NCBI RefSeq assembly: GCF_003171515.1
Contig: NW_027093991.1
Coordinates: 1 to 35,018 of the forward strand
Reading direction: 5' to 3'
Source of the DNA: Pyrenophora tritici-repentis
Taxonomy: Eukaryota; Ascomycota; Dothideomycetes; Pleosporales; Pleosporaceae
DNA: 35,018 nt
The notes below the pieces were generated by a model, which saw nothing but the letters and a program-made list of their open reading frames with translations, did no database searches and was not told the DNA's origin. The translations under genes were made by a program, and so were the position numbers. Below are positions 17,691 to 29,390 of the stretch, one piece after another. Every line of letters starts with the position of its first letter. Position 1 is the first letter of the stretch.

Positions 17691-17925
17691 TGTTAGAACA
17701 AGGTCTCCTCTGGTGGTATGACTACCATAGGCGACCGAGTAGAGGTACGAAAGGTAACCCTGTATTGGATTGAACTTCACTAAGAGCTATTGTTCTATCT
17801 ACTTGTTGTTATGATGATCTTAGGACGTACATGACAGATCATCATTCCGCGTCGGTCCTTCTGCTCGGGCTTACTCCACGAACCTCACCTCGCCGACCTG
17901 GACTGAACCTAACATATTCTTAACA
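17691..17925 (-). repeat. Copia LTR 2
   Basis: 235 bp, shared by copy 1 (as its 5' LTR) and copy 2 (as its 3' LTR). No target duplication at its edges. Confidence 0.93.
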
Positions 17926-17936
17926 CTCCCCCTCAG
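17926..17936 (-). other. Polypurine tract, copia copy 2
   Basis: CTGAGGGGGAG on the coding strand, one G longer than in copy 1. Confidence 0.78.
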
Positions 17937-20900
17937 GGCAGGTCCGGTCCAAGGACAACTCCTAATTGGTTCTTGAATCTCTCGAATGCGACTCGCTGCA
18001 ATGGCTTTGTCATTCCATCAGCCACCATGTCTGCAGTTGGAACGTAGGCCACATCGAGTTTGCCTTGTTCTGCTAGGTCTCGGATAAAATGATAACAGAC
18101 GTCGATGTGCTTTGATCTTTCGTGAAGGTGAGGGTTCTTTGTAAGTGCAATGGCACCCTGGTTGTCTCCTAGCATCTGGACCTTGTTGGTGTCTTTTCCA
18201 ATGTACTTTGGGAACCCAAGATCTCTAAACATTTGAGCAATCCACTGGCCTTGCTTGCAGCATGTTGATAGTGCGATGTATTCAGATTCGCAGCTTGACG
18301 TTGCAACAGACCGTTGCTTCTTGCTAGACCATGATATTGGACCTCCGTAGAACATTGCAGTGCTCCCTGAAACGCTCTTTCGGTCTACCATGTCGCTTGC
18401 CCAGTCAGCATCAGAGTAGATGACAAATTGCGAGTGTACTCCCCTGGTCCGTAGCGTAGCTTCAATGTCACTGTCGACCTTAGATATCGTAGCAGGTTCT
18501 TCAACGCATGGCCATGGTGTTCTGCTGGATCGCTCATGTATTGGCTTAGCTTTCCGAGGGTGAATGCAATGTCTGGACGTGTAAGAACCATAGCAAACAT
18601 AAGGCTCCCTATCACTTGCTGGTATTCAGTGATGTCGATTCGGGTGTCGTTGTCAGTGGCTGGCCTAAATGAAGTGTAATCTGCAGATGGAATCTTCTTG
18701 TCTCTGTGTTGTTTGCTAGACATTCCAAACTTGTCAAGTACTGCGTGTAGGTACTGTTCTTGATCGAGGTAGATTGTGCGGCGCTTTCTGTCTCGCGTAA
18801 CTCGTACTCCAAGGATCTTATGAATCTCCCCCAGGTTCTTGGTGTTGAATCTTCCAGAAAGCTTCTCGTAGAACCAATCAATTTGAGCTCGATCTTTTGC
18901 AGCAGCAGCAATGTCATCAACGTAGACGAGGATACGGAGTTGTTTTTCTTTGTGGATAAACATGCACGGGTCTGCGAGGCTTTGTACGAATCCCCATGCC
19001 AGAAGTTCTTTCTTTATCAACAAGTTCCAGTCGCGAGCAGCCTGTTTGAGTCCGTATAAGCTGCGGAGAACTCTAAGGACGTATCCTTTTTTGACTTCTA
19101 CTCCTTGGGGTTGCTTAAGAAAGATCTCTTCCTTCAAGTGCGACTCTGTGAATGCATTCTTAATGTCAAAGTGGAAACATTCCAGGTTTTCCGCTGCGAC
19201 AGTGGCCATAAACAGACGTAAGGTGTCCATGCGGACTGTCGGGGCAAAAGTCTCGTTGTAGTCTGTTCCGTGTGCTTGCGTAAAACCTCTTGCCACAAGG
19301 CGTGCCTTAAACCTCTCAACAGTCCCGTCGAGATTCGTTTTGACTGTAAAAACCCACTTTGAATCAACCATGTTCGCGTCTTTTGGCTTTGGAACTTCCT
19401 CCCAGGTTCGATTCTCTATTAACGCGATTATCTCTTCAAGTATTGCTGCTTTCCATTGCTTTCCATACTTTGGGTCGTTGATAGCTTGCTCGTGTGTCTG
19501 GGGGATCTGGATTCCTGCGATCTCGGTTGCTGCGAAAGCCTTCTCAGATAGTCGTGTTTGCTCTTCTGTAAGGCCAACTTGGGCTAGCATAGCTTTAACG
19601 ATCTTGCTAAATCTCTCGTCCTCAACAATCTCTTCGTTAGACCTCTTCCGTTTGGCTTGTCTAGTGAAGTATCGTGGAATCTCCTTTTCTCGTACAGACT
19701 GGGTACACGGTTCTTCGGGCCCCTCTTCGTTCACAAGATTAGGAACCCGCTCATCAGATGGTGCAGTAGGAGGAATAGTAGTTAGCCTCCTTGGTCTTCC
19801 TCTGTGACGCTTCACTGGTTCATGAGTTAGCTCTGCCGAAGATGGTTCCATTAGGTTCTCGGAAACTGGTTCTATTGGTTCTGCAGGAGATGGTTCCATT
19901 GGTTCGGTAGGAGATGGTTCCATTGGTTCTGCAGGAGATGGTTCCATTCGTTCGGTAGGAGTTGGTTCCATTCGTTCGGCAGGAGATAATTCTAGATCCT
20001 TCCTAGGTCTTCCTCTTGGTTTTCGGTCTGGCATCGTATTCTGCGTTCCTTGTGGTCCAGCTGGTATGTTTCGCAGTCGTAGTTCAACTTTCCCTCCAGG
20101 GGTGTATTCGTCCACTGACAATCGGCTTGTCCTTGAGGTGTATCCAAGCTCTGGCGAATAGAACTTGAACTGCTTATTTGTTGTCTCAGAATATCCCATA
20201 AATACTCCAATTCTGCCACGGTCCACGAGCTTGTCATGTCGTTGGTCTGCTGGAATCGTTTTAGGGTTGATGTACGAATAGCATTTGCTCCCCATACACG
20301 GATGTGGTCAATGGATGGTTTCGTTCCTGTGAATGCCTCTTCAGGACTGACTTGCTTTCCATTGATCATAGGTCCTGTGTTTGTACGGTTGCGTAGGTAT
20401 GCGTCTGCTTCGACAGCTTCATCCCAAAACTCAATTGGTAAACCAGCGTCTTTCAACATTGCTCTCATATCAGCTTCAGCAGTTTGGATGTTTCGCTCGG
20501 CTGGTCCATTCTGGTGTGAGGAAGCAATTGTTGTAGGCTGAATTTCCACGCCTTGTGTAACTCTCCATTCCTCAGCTTGCTGTAGAAGTTCTGGTGCATT
20601 GTCGGTTCCAGCAGCTTTGACTTTCTCGCCAGTTTGATGTTCTACAAAGGTCTTCCAGATTCGGAGTTCCCGTTGTGCGTCTCCCTTTTTCTTCAGCGGG
20701 ATAACCCAGTTTTTCCGCGTGTAGCTATCAATAATTTGGAGGAACCACCTGTTTCCTCGTAGAGATGTTGGAAAGGGTCCAGCAATGTCAAACTGTACTA
20801 AGGCTAGCTTCGTGGCCTTGTGCTCTCTTAGCTGCTTAGGGATGCTGTTCTTCATCTTTGTCAGGGAACACACTTCGCAGATTTCAATCTTCTCTGGAAC

Positions 20901-22484
20901 TTGAATCTTCTTCTGGAGAGTTGTAACTTCGTGGAGTTTGGCAATCTTTGTAGGTCCTAGGTGTGCGAAACGTCTGTGATACAGCAGGTATCTCTCCTTT
21001 TCATTAACCTTAAGCTCGCTCTTAACTGGTGTATGGGGTTCCGTGCCTAGGAATGCTGTCTCGTGGTATCCATCGGCAATGTGTGACACTACGTAGAGGC
21101 CGTCGTCCATAGTTGCTTTAATAATGATCTCCTTTCCTAGTTTGAAGCATAGTACGTGTGAATTGAAACGACCCTTCAGGCCTGCTGCGCAAATTCTTCT
21201 CCCTGATAACAAATTGACTCCAAGGTTAGGTACAAGCAGTACTTCTGACAACCATGTCGACGATCCGTCTTTACACACCACTTGAGCTTCTCCTTTCCAG
21301 TCTGCATATAATTCTCCCCCTCCAACCCGAACTAGTCTTCGCTTGATCTTCATCATTCGTCTAAACAATGAGGGTTGGTCAGACATGTGGGAGGAGGCGC
21401 CAGTGTCGGCAGCCCAAGTAGATGGAGAGGCCTTACCGACAATGTCTTTTGAGAGACGGCATGTCTCAATTTCCTCGGGTTCAGAGTCTGAGGTCTCGGA
21501 TAATTCATCTGACTCTGAATTGACTTCTTCGGCTCCATATGCTTTGCCAGTCTTTTTGTGAGAATTCCTTTGCTTGAGTGTCTTAATAGGCGGCTTAGAT
21601 GATTTCTTAGCGTCGTATTCCTTAAGGAGCTTTCGAGCTCTCTCACGTCTTGGACAGTCTCGTACGCCATGGGCTCCGTCACAAAGGAAGCATTGGACCA
21701 TAAACTTAGTACCAGATTCGGAGTCAGACGATAGTGGTGAGCTCTTGTGATTTCGGCGCTTGTAAGGCGGAACATACTTCTCCGTCTTCCGGAATGCTGG
21801 GAGAGCTTTTTCGTCGGCGTCTTGCTGGTCTCGAACCTCCTTCTCTTCCAGAAACTTAAGTTTCTGTTCAACCGTAAGGTTAAGTTGGGCGTTTAAGGTG
21901 TCAATCGTAGTCTTAAATTCTTTCGGGAGTGATCTAATAAGAACGAGTAGTAGTGCAGAGTCCTTGTAAGCTCCGTTGGTGTCAGCGTCTGCTGCTACGA
22001 GTTTGCGTCGGTATTCCTTTAGCTTTTCCCATGATCCAACAATTGTGTTCCCAGGATTGAATGTGAACGTTTGAATTCTGGTCATGTAAATGTTGGCGGT
22101 TGTGGCGTCAGTTTGGGTGTACTTCTTTTGTAGGTAGGCCCAGAACTGGAAGGCAGTGTCGTATTCGTCAATAAGGGCTTGGTCATCTTCAGTAAGCGAC
22201 CGAAACAAGAGATCGATTGCAGTGGCTTCATCTTCTAGGTACTTGTCTCTTTTTTCAATGTTGACGCGGATCTTAGTATGCTTGTCTGCTTCAGCAATTT
22301 CCAACTCTTCCATAGCCTCCGTTAGTTCACCGGCTATTGCTATTTGGCAGTGCTGTACCAGGTTTTTCTCGCAGACATAGAAGACTTTCTTCCCCTTAAG
22401 CTTGACCTTGTTTCGGCGGAACCAAGTATCGTGGTTTTCAGCTGTAAGTTGGGGAATCTTCCATTCTTCCTTCTCTACAGCCAT
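17933..22484 (-). pseudogene. Copia Gag-Pol, copy 2, two frameshifts
   Basis: Same polyprotein as copy 1 but broken at two places, both a run of five C reduced to four on the plus strand: 20290-20293 (after the RVWG motif at the end of the integrase core) and 18441-18444 (after the YGPG motif between RT and RNase H). The three frames are 22484-19992, 20295-18385 and 18391-17933. Gag, protease and the integrase core would still be made. I saw no other difference from copy 1 in the translated frames. Either it decayed by homopolymer slippage or the consensus is wrong here. Confidence 0.85.
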
Positions 22485-22844
22485 CTTGTGTGTTTTGAGT
22501 TGGTGAGACTATTATGCGAGCAAGGTACGTGGTATGATGCTAAGAGTGTAGGTGATGCGGGCGATGCGGGCGATACAGGCGATGCGGGCGATGCGGGCGA
22601 TCCGGGTGATATTCTGCGGGCGGTGCAGTCGTTATCGGTTCTCGGGTGTAGAGACGGTGTATTTAAGTGTGATTGCGTGTTAACCGCGTTGTACACGACT
22701 TCTTTTCTTTTCTGATTCCTTCTTGAATCTAAGTCCTTCGTGACTTGGGTGGATGTTTTGATTCCTTCTTGAATCTGAGTCCTTCGTGACTCGGGTAGGT
22801 GTTTGAAAACAATAACGTTGGGTTAGGCAACCGGGCTCATAACC

Positions 22845-23079
22845 TGTTAGAACAAGGTCTCCTCTGGTGGTATGACTACCATAGGCGACCGAGTAGAGGT
22901 ACGAAAGGTAACCCTGTATTGGATTGAACTTCACTAAGAGCTATTGTTCTATCTACTTGTTGTTATGATGATCTTAGGACGTACATGACAGATCATCATT
23001 CCGCGTCGGTCCTTCTGCTCGGGCTTACTCCACGAACCTCACCTCGCCGACCTGGACTGAACCTAACATATTCTTAACA
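22845..23079 (-). repeat. Copia LTR 3
   Basis: 235 bp, shared by copies 2 and 3, no flanking target duplication. Confidence 0.93.
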
Positions 23080-23090
23080 CTCCCCCTCAG
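23080..23090 (-). other. Polypurine tract, copia copy 3
   Basis: CTGAGGGGGAG on the coding strand, as in copy 2. Confidence 0.78.
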
Positions 23091-26000
23091 GGCAGGTCCG
23101 GTCCAAGGACAACTCCTAATTGGTTCTTGAATCTCTCGAATGCGACTCGCTGCAATGGCTTTGTCATTCCATCAGCCACCATGTCTGCAGTTGGAACGTA
23201 GGCCACATCGAGTTTGCCTTGTTCTGCTAGGTCTCGGATAAAATGATAACAGACGTCGATGTGCTTTGATCTTTCGTGAAGGTGAGGGTTCTTTGTAAGT
23301 GCAATGGCACCCTGGTTGTCTCCTAGCATCTGGACCTTGTTGGTGTCTTTTCCAATGTACTTTGGGAACCCAAGATCTCTAAACATTTGAGCAATCCACT
23401 GGCCTTGCTTGCAGCATGTTGATAGTGCGATGTATTCAGATTCGCAGCTTGACGTTGCAACAGACCGTTGCTTCTTGCTAGACCATGATATTGGACCTCC
23501 GTAGAACATTGCAGTGCTCCCTGAAACGCTCTTTCGGTCTACCATGTCGCTTGCCCAGTCAGCATCAGAGTAGATGACAAATTGCGAGTGTACTCCCCTG
23601 GTCCGTAGCGTAGCTTCAATGTCACTGTCGACCTTAGATATCGTAGCAGGTTCTTCAACGCATGGCCATGGTGTTCTGCTGGATCGCTCATGTATTGGCT
23701 TAGCTTTCCGAGGGTGAATGCAATGTCTGGACGTGTAAGAACCATAGCAAACATAAGGCTCCCTATCACTTGCTGGTATTCAGTGATGTCGATTCGGGTG
23801 TCGTTGTCAGTGGCTGGCCTAAATGAAGTGTAATCTGCAGATGGAATCTTCTTGTCTCTGTGTTGTTTGCTAGACATTCCAAACTTGTCAAGTACTGCGT
23901 GTAGGTACTGTTCTTGATCGAGGTAGATTGTGCGGCGCTTTCTGTCTCGCGTAACTCGTACTCCAAGGATCTTATGAATCTCCCCCAGGTTCTTGGTGTT
24001 GAATCTTCCAGAAAGCTTCTCGTAGAACCAATCAATTTGAGCTCGATCTTTTGCAGCAGCAGCAATGTCATCAACGTAGACGAGGATACGGAGTTGTTTT
24101 TCTTTGTGGATAAACATGCACGGGTCTGCGAGGCTTTGTACGAATCCCCATGCCAGAAGTTCTTTCTTTATCAACAAGTTCCAGTCGCGAGCAGCCTGTT
24201 TGAGTCCGTATAAGCTGCGGAGAACTCTAAGGACGTATCCTTTTTTGACTTCTACTCCTTGGGGTTGCTTAAGAAAGATCTCTTCCTTCAAGTGCGACTC
24301 TGTGAATGCATTCTTAATGTCAAAGTGGAAACATTCCAGGTTTTCCGCTGCGACAGTGGCCATAAACAGACGTAAGGTGTCCATGCGGACTGTCGGGGCA
24401 AAAGTCTCGTTGTAGTCTGTTCCGTGTGCTTGCGTAAAACCTCTTGCCACAAGGCGTGCCTTAAACCTCTCAACAGTCCCGTCGAGATTCGTTTTGACTG
24501 TAAAAACCCACTTTGAATCAACCATGTTCGCGTCTTTTGGCTTTGGAACTTCCTCCCAGGTTCGATTCTCTATTAACGCGATTATCTCTTCAAGTATTGC
24601 TGCTTTCCATTGCTTTCCATACTTTGGGTCGTTGATAGCTTGCTCGTGTGTCTGGGGGATCTGGATTCCTGCGATCTCGGTTGCTGCGAAAGCCTTCTCA
24701 GATAGTCGTGTTTGCTCTTCTGTAAGGCCAACTTGGGCTAGCATAGCTTTAACGATCTTGCTAAATCTCTCGTCCTCAACAATCTCTTCGTTAGACCTCT
24801 TCCGTTTGGCTTGTCTAGTGAAGTATCGTGGAATCTCCTTTTCTCGTACAGACTGGGTACACGGTTCTTCGGGCCCCTCTTCGTTCACAAGATTAGGAAC
24901 CCGCTCATCAGATGGTGCAGTAGGAGGAATAGTAGTTAGCCTCCTTGGTCTTCCTCTGTGACGCTTCACTGGTTCATGAGTTAGCTCTGCCGAAGATGGT
25001 TCCATTAGGTTCTCGGAAACTGGTTCTATTGGTTCTGCAGGAGATGGTTCCATTGGTTCGGTAGGAGATGGTTCCATTGGTTCTGCAGGAGATGGTTCCA
25101 TTCGTTCGGTAGGAGTTGGTTCCATTCGTTCGGCAGGAGATAATTCTAGATCCTTCCTAGGTCTTCCTCTTGGTTTTCGGTCTGGCATCGTATTCTGCGT
25201 TCCTTGTGGTCCAGCTGGTATGTTTCGCAGTCGTAGTTCAACTTTCCCTCCAGGGGTGTATTCGTCCACTGACAATCGGCTTGTCCTTGAGGTGTATCCA
25301 AGCTCTGGCGAATAGAACTTGAACTGCTTATTTGTTGTCTCAGAATATCCCATAAATACTCCAATTCTGCCACGGTCCACGAGCTTGTCATGTCGTTGGT
25401 CTGCTGGAATCGTTTTAGGGTTGATGTACGAATAGCATTTGCTCCCCATACACGGATGTGGTCAATGGATGGTTTCGTTCCTGTGAATGCCTCTTCAGGA
25501 CTGACTTGCTTTCCATTGATCATAGGTCCTGTGTTTGTACGGTTGCGTAGGTATGCGTCTGCTTCGACAGCTTCATCCCAAAACTCAATTGGTAAACCAG
25601 CGTCTTTCAACATTGCTCTCATATCAGCTTCAGCAGTTTGGATGTTTCGCTCGGCTGGTCCATTCTGGTGTGAGGAAGCAATTGTTGTAGGCTGAATTTC
25701 CACGCCTTGTGTAACTCTCCATTCCTCAGCTTGCTGTAGAAGTTCTGGTGCATTGTCGGTTCCAGCAGCTTTGACTTTCTCGCCAGTTTGATGTTCTACA
25801 AAGGTCTTCCAGATTCGGAGTTCCCGTTGTGCGTCTCCCTTTTTCTTCAGCGGGATAACCCAGTTTTTCCGCGTGTAGCTATCAATAATTTGGAGGAACC
25901 ACCTGTTTCCTCGTAGAGATGTTGGAAAGGGTCCAGCAATGTCAAACTGTACTAAGGCTAGCTTCGTGGCCTTGTGCTCTCTTAGCTGCTTAGGGATGCT

Positions 26001-27637
26001 GTTCTTCATCTTTGTCAGGGAACACACTTCGCAGATTTCAATCTTCTCTGGAACTTGAATCTTCTTCTGGAGAGTTGTAACTTCGTGGAGTTTGGCAATC
26101 TTTGTAGGTCCTAGGTGTGCGAAACGTCTGTGATACAGCAGGTATCTCTCCTTTTCATTAACCTTAAGCTCGCTCTTAACTGGTGTATGGGGTTCCGTGC
26201 CTAGGAATGCTGTCTCGTGGTATCCATCGGCAATGTGTGACACTACGTAGAGGCCGTCGTCCATAGTTGCTTTAATAATGATCTCCTTTCCTAGTTTGAA
26301 GCATAGTACGTGTGAATTGAAACGACCCTTCAGGCCTGCTGCGCAAATTCTTCTCCCTGATAACAAATTGACTCCAAGGTTAGGTACAAGCAGTACTTCT
26401 GACAACCATGTCGACGATCCGTCTTTACACACCACTTGAGCTTCTCCTTTCCAGTCTGCATATAATTCTCCCCTCCAACCCGAACTAGTCTTCGCTTGAT
26501 CTTCATCATTCGTCTAAACAATGAGGGTTGGTCAGACATGTGGGAGGAGGCGCCAGTGTCGGCAGCCCAAGTAGATGGAGAGGCCTTACCGACAATGTCT
26601 TTTGAGAGACGGCATGTCTCAATTTCCTCGGGTTCAGAGTCTGAGGTCTCGGATAATTCATCTGACTCTGAATTGACTTCTTCGGCTCCATATGCTTTGC
26701 CAGTCTTTTTGTGAGAATTCCTTTGCTTGAGTGTCTTAATAGGCGGCTTAGATGATTTCTTAGCGTCGTATTCCTTAAGGAGCTTTCGAGCTCTCTCACG
26801 TCTTGGACAGTCTCGTACGCCATGGGCTCCGTCACAAAGGAAGCATTGGACCATAAACTTAGTACCAGATTCGGAGTCAGACGATAGTGGTGAGCTCTTG
26901 TGATTTCGGCGCTTGTAAGGCGGAACATACTTCTCCGTCTTCCGGAATGCTGGGAGAGCTTTTTCGTCGGCGTCTTGCTGGTCTCGAACCTCCTTCTCTT
27001 CCAGAAACTTAAGTTTCTGTTCAACCGTAAGGTTAAGTTGGGCGTTTAAGGTGTCAATCGTAGTCTTAAATTCTTTCGGGAGTGATCTAATAAGAACGAG
27101 TAGTAGTGCAGAGTCCTTGTAAGCTCCGTTGGTGTCAGCGTCTGCTGCTACGAGTTTGCGTCGGTATTCCTTTAGCTTTTCCCATGATCCAACAATTGTG
27201 TTCCCAGGATTGAATGTGAACGTTTGAATTCTGGTCATGTAAATGTTGGCGGTTGTGGCGTCAGTTTGGGTGTACTTCTTTTGTAGGTAGGCCCAGAACT
27301 GGAAGGCAGTGTCGTATTCGTCAATAAGGGCTTGGTCATCTTCAGTAAGCGACCGAAACAAGAGATCGATTGCAGTGGCTTCATCTTCTAGGTACTTGTC
27401 TCTTTTTTCAATGTTGACGCGGATCTTAGTATGCTTGTCTGCTTCAGCAATTTCCAACTCTTCCATAGCCTCCGTTAGTTCACCGGCTATTGCTATTTGG
27501 CAGTGCTGTACCAGGTTTTTCTCGCAGACATAGAAGACTTTCTTCCCCTTAAGCTTGACCTTGTTTCGGCGGAACCAAGTATCGTGGTTTTCAGCTGTAA
27601 GTTGGGGAATCTTCCATTCTTCCTTCTCTACAGCCAT
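23087..27637 (-). pseudogene. Copia Gag-Pol, copy 3, three frameshifts
   Basis: It carries the same two C5-to-C4 changes as copy 2 (25444-25447 and 23595-23598) and a third at 26470-26473, just after the protease in the VRVGG stretch. Sharing two changes with copy 2 makes copies 2 and 3 closer to each other than to copy 1, if the changes are real. Frames: 27637-26330, 26435-25146, 25449-23539 and 23545-23087. Only Gag and protease would be made. Confidence 0.85.
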
Positions 27638-27997
27638 CTTGTGTGTTTTGAGTTGGTGAGACTATTATGCGAGCAAGGTACGTGGTATGATGCTAAGAGT
27701 GTAGGTGATGCGGGCGATGCGGGCGATACAGGCGATGCGGGCGATGCGGGCGATCCGGGTGATATTCTGCGGGCGGTGCAGTCGTTATCGGTTCTCGGGT
27801 GTAGAGACGGTGTATTTAAGTGTGATTGCGTGTTAACCGCGTTGTACACGACTTCTTTTCTTTTCTGATTCCTTCTTGAATCTAAGTCCTTCGTGACTTG
27901 GGTGGATGTTTTGATTCCTTCTTGAATCTGAGTCCTTCGTGACTCGGGTAGGTGTTTGAAAACAATAACGTTGGGTTAGGCAACCGGGCTCATAACC

Positions 27998-28232
27998 TGT
28001 TAGAACAAGGTCTCCTCTGGTGGTATGACTACCATAGGCGACCGAGTAGAGGTACGAAAGGTAACCCTGTATTGGATTGAACTTCACTAAGAGCTATTGT
28101 TCTATCTACTTGTTGTTATGATGATCTTAGGACGTACATGACAGATCATCATTCCGCGTCGGTCCTTCTGCTCGGGCTTACTCCACGAACCTCACCTCGC
28201 CGACCTGGACTGAACCTAACATATTCTTAACA
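27998..28232 (-). repeat. Copia LTR 4 (5' LTR of the array)
   Basis: 235 bp; the CTACG target duplication follows at 28233-28237. This LTR would drive transcription of copy 3, while copies 2 and 1 would be driven by LTRs 3 and 2. Confidence 0.93.
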
Positions 28233-28237
28233 CTACG

Positions 28238-28670
28238 AGTAATTATTAATAATATTGACGACGCGATCGACGCGATAATTGACCTAGGTACCGCTAACAG
28301 CTACGATGACGACGAGTTTAAATAATAGAAGCGCAACGAGCTATGCGCTGCAAAGGGTAGCGAGCACGCAAGAAACCCTATTAAATACTGGCTAGAGTTG
28401 CAGGATCGCTACCCTAACCTTAGCAAGCTCGCCCTTGACGTACTCTCTATCCTAGCTTTAAGCTGTGAGTGTGAGCGCTGCTTTAATGAGCTTGGCGACC
28501 TGCTAGAGCCTCGCTGATAAGGTATCTCACCCGAGCTTTTAGCGGAAATACAATATACAAGGAGGTGGAGAAAGGTCGGCTTAGGCTGCAACAACGAGGT
28601 GGACGAGAAGGTGGTTAGCAACGAGCAATTGGACGCTAAATACGGGCTGGATACATAGGTCGACGGCTAA
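28238..28670 (+). pseudogene. hAT transposase C-terminal dimerisation region, RIP-degraded
   Basis: The frame carried on from 12535 reads IINNIDDAIDAIIDLG, then NPIKYWLELQDRYPNLSKLA, then the dimerisation core ALSCECERCFNELGDLLEPR and ISPELLAEIQYTRRWRKVGL. Paired stops sit where QW and basic residues are expected (EFK**KRNE, EPR**GIS). It ends near TAA 28668-28670. The protein and the sequence after it (AAGAAACTCAA...AAGCCCATCAAGCC) match the deletion derivative at 1529-2579, placing both in one family. Confidence 0.88.
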
Positions 28671-28822
28671 GAAACTCAATACTAAGTTTTCTATACAATT
28701 GTCCCAATTAGGCGTCAAGCCCATCAAGCCCATTAAGCCGGCCGACCCTCCGCAGCTAATCAAGCCATCCAGCCGGCCGGCTTCTGCCAAAAAGCCGGCT
28801 GGCTGGATTGTTGACAACTATG
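28671..28822. other. Right terminal region of the host hAT
   Basis: Non-coding. It contains repeated CAAGCCCATCAAGCC and AGCCGGCCGGC motifs and ends with the terminal repeat, whose complement starts CATAGTTGTCAACAATCC. The target duplication TTGGGGCC follows. Confidence 0.8.
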
Positions 28823-28830
28823 TTGGGGCC

Positions 28831-29178
28831 CACTGCATTGGGCAGCGCATATGGAGAACACAAATGCCGTGGATCATCTACTCGAACAAGGAGCAGACGT
28901 GGATGCGCTGGACATGTTTGGATATGAAGACGAACAGGCTCAGACATGTCTTTCGATGGCTATGTTTCGGGGTAGCGCAATGATGGTGAAACATCTTCTC
29001 AGCAAGGGCGCTGACCCATCTAGGGCTGATAAGAAAGGTCGCACGCCCTTACACATGCTCGCTGGCGACTCCAGGATGCAGAACAGATTGTTTGACATTC
29101 CGAAAAATCTCCTCCAGTGGTGTCAGCACAGAAGTTTTGATGCATGCTTGAAGCAGCTGGGGACTTGTGTCAATGTAA
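28831..29178 (+). pseudogene. Kinase-ankyrin gene, ankyrin part after the hAT insertion
   Basis: Directly after the target duplication the ankyrin reading resumes: LHWAAHMENTNAVDHLLEQG, then MAMFRGSAMMVKHLLSKGAD and GRTPLHMLAGDSR. The 5' part of the gene is at 2588-4926. The gene is then cut a second time by the mariner element at 29181, and no continuation beyond that element was found in plus orientation. The right-hand gene at 32563-35018 runs the other way, so it is not the missing end. Confidence 0.82.
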
Positions 29179-29390
29179 TATTGTGGTTTTCGAAATACCT
29201 TGAGCCGCCTGGATCTGGTTAGCTTGGTGCCCAAGAACATCAACTCCCATAGTAATTTGTTAGTAAATTAATGCAGCAGCCGTTTCCCACCTCCAGAAGC
29301 CCATGAAGCTAGTCCTGTACTCTAAATCGTTCGTGTATAGCGTTTTGTTTGTGTGGAGCTTGTTGCGAGCTCAATCTAGCTGCTGTTGGG

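Larger units (their letters stand above)
12536..28232 (-). mobile_element. Ty1/copia tandem array: four LTRs, three internal regions
   Basis: Four 235-bp LTRs alternate with three internal regions, all in minus orientation, with repeat periods of 5155, 5154 and 5153 bp. A single 5-bp target duplication CTACG flanks the whole array at 12531-12535 and 28233-28237; there is none at the inner LTRs. The order protease, integrase, reverse transcriptase, RNase H is that of Ty1/copia. The period differences are fully explained by four C-run length changes. There is no sign of RIP, and the first copy has an intact 1517-codon frame. The array probably arose from one insertion by unequal exchange between LTRs, or by integration of a multimer; a collapsed or expanded assembly is a third option. 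Confidence 0.95.
4927..28822 (+). mobile_element. Host hAT element (family A), RIP-mutated, carrying nested insertions
   Basis: The target duplication TTGGGGCC lies at 4919-4926 and 28823-28830. The termini are perfect counterparts: CATACTTGTCAACAATTC at the left and CATAGTTGTCAACAATCC at the right read inwards. Removing the nested solo LTR, the two histone-bearing hAT copies and the copia array leaves about 2.7 kb: 4927-6422, 9301-9803, 12399-12535 and 28238-28822. These encode a hAT transposase in order on the plus strand. Roughly 200-250 codons between the second and third segment are missing (see findings). The many in-frame TAG/TAA codons fit RIP. The element inserted into the ankyrin part of the kinase gene that flanks it on both sides. 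Confidence 0.9.
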
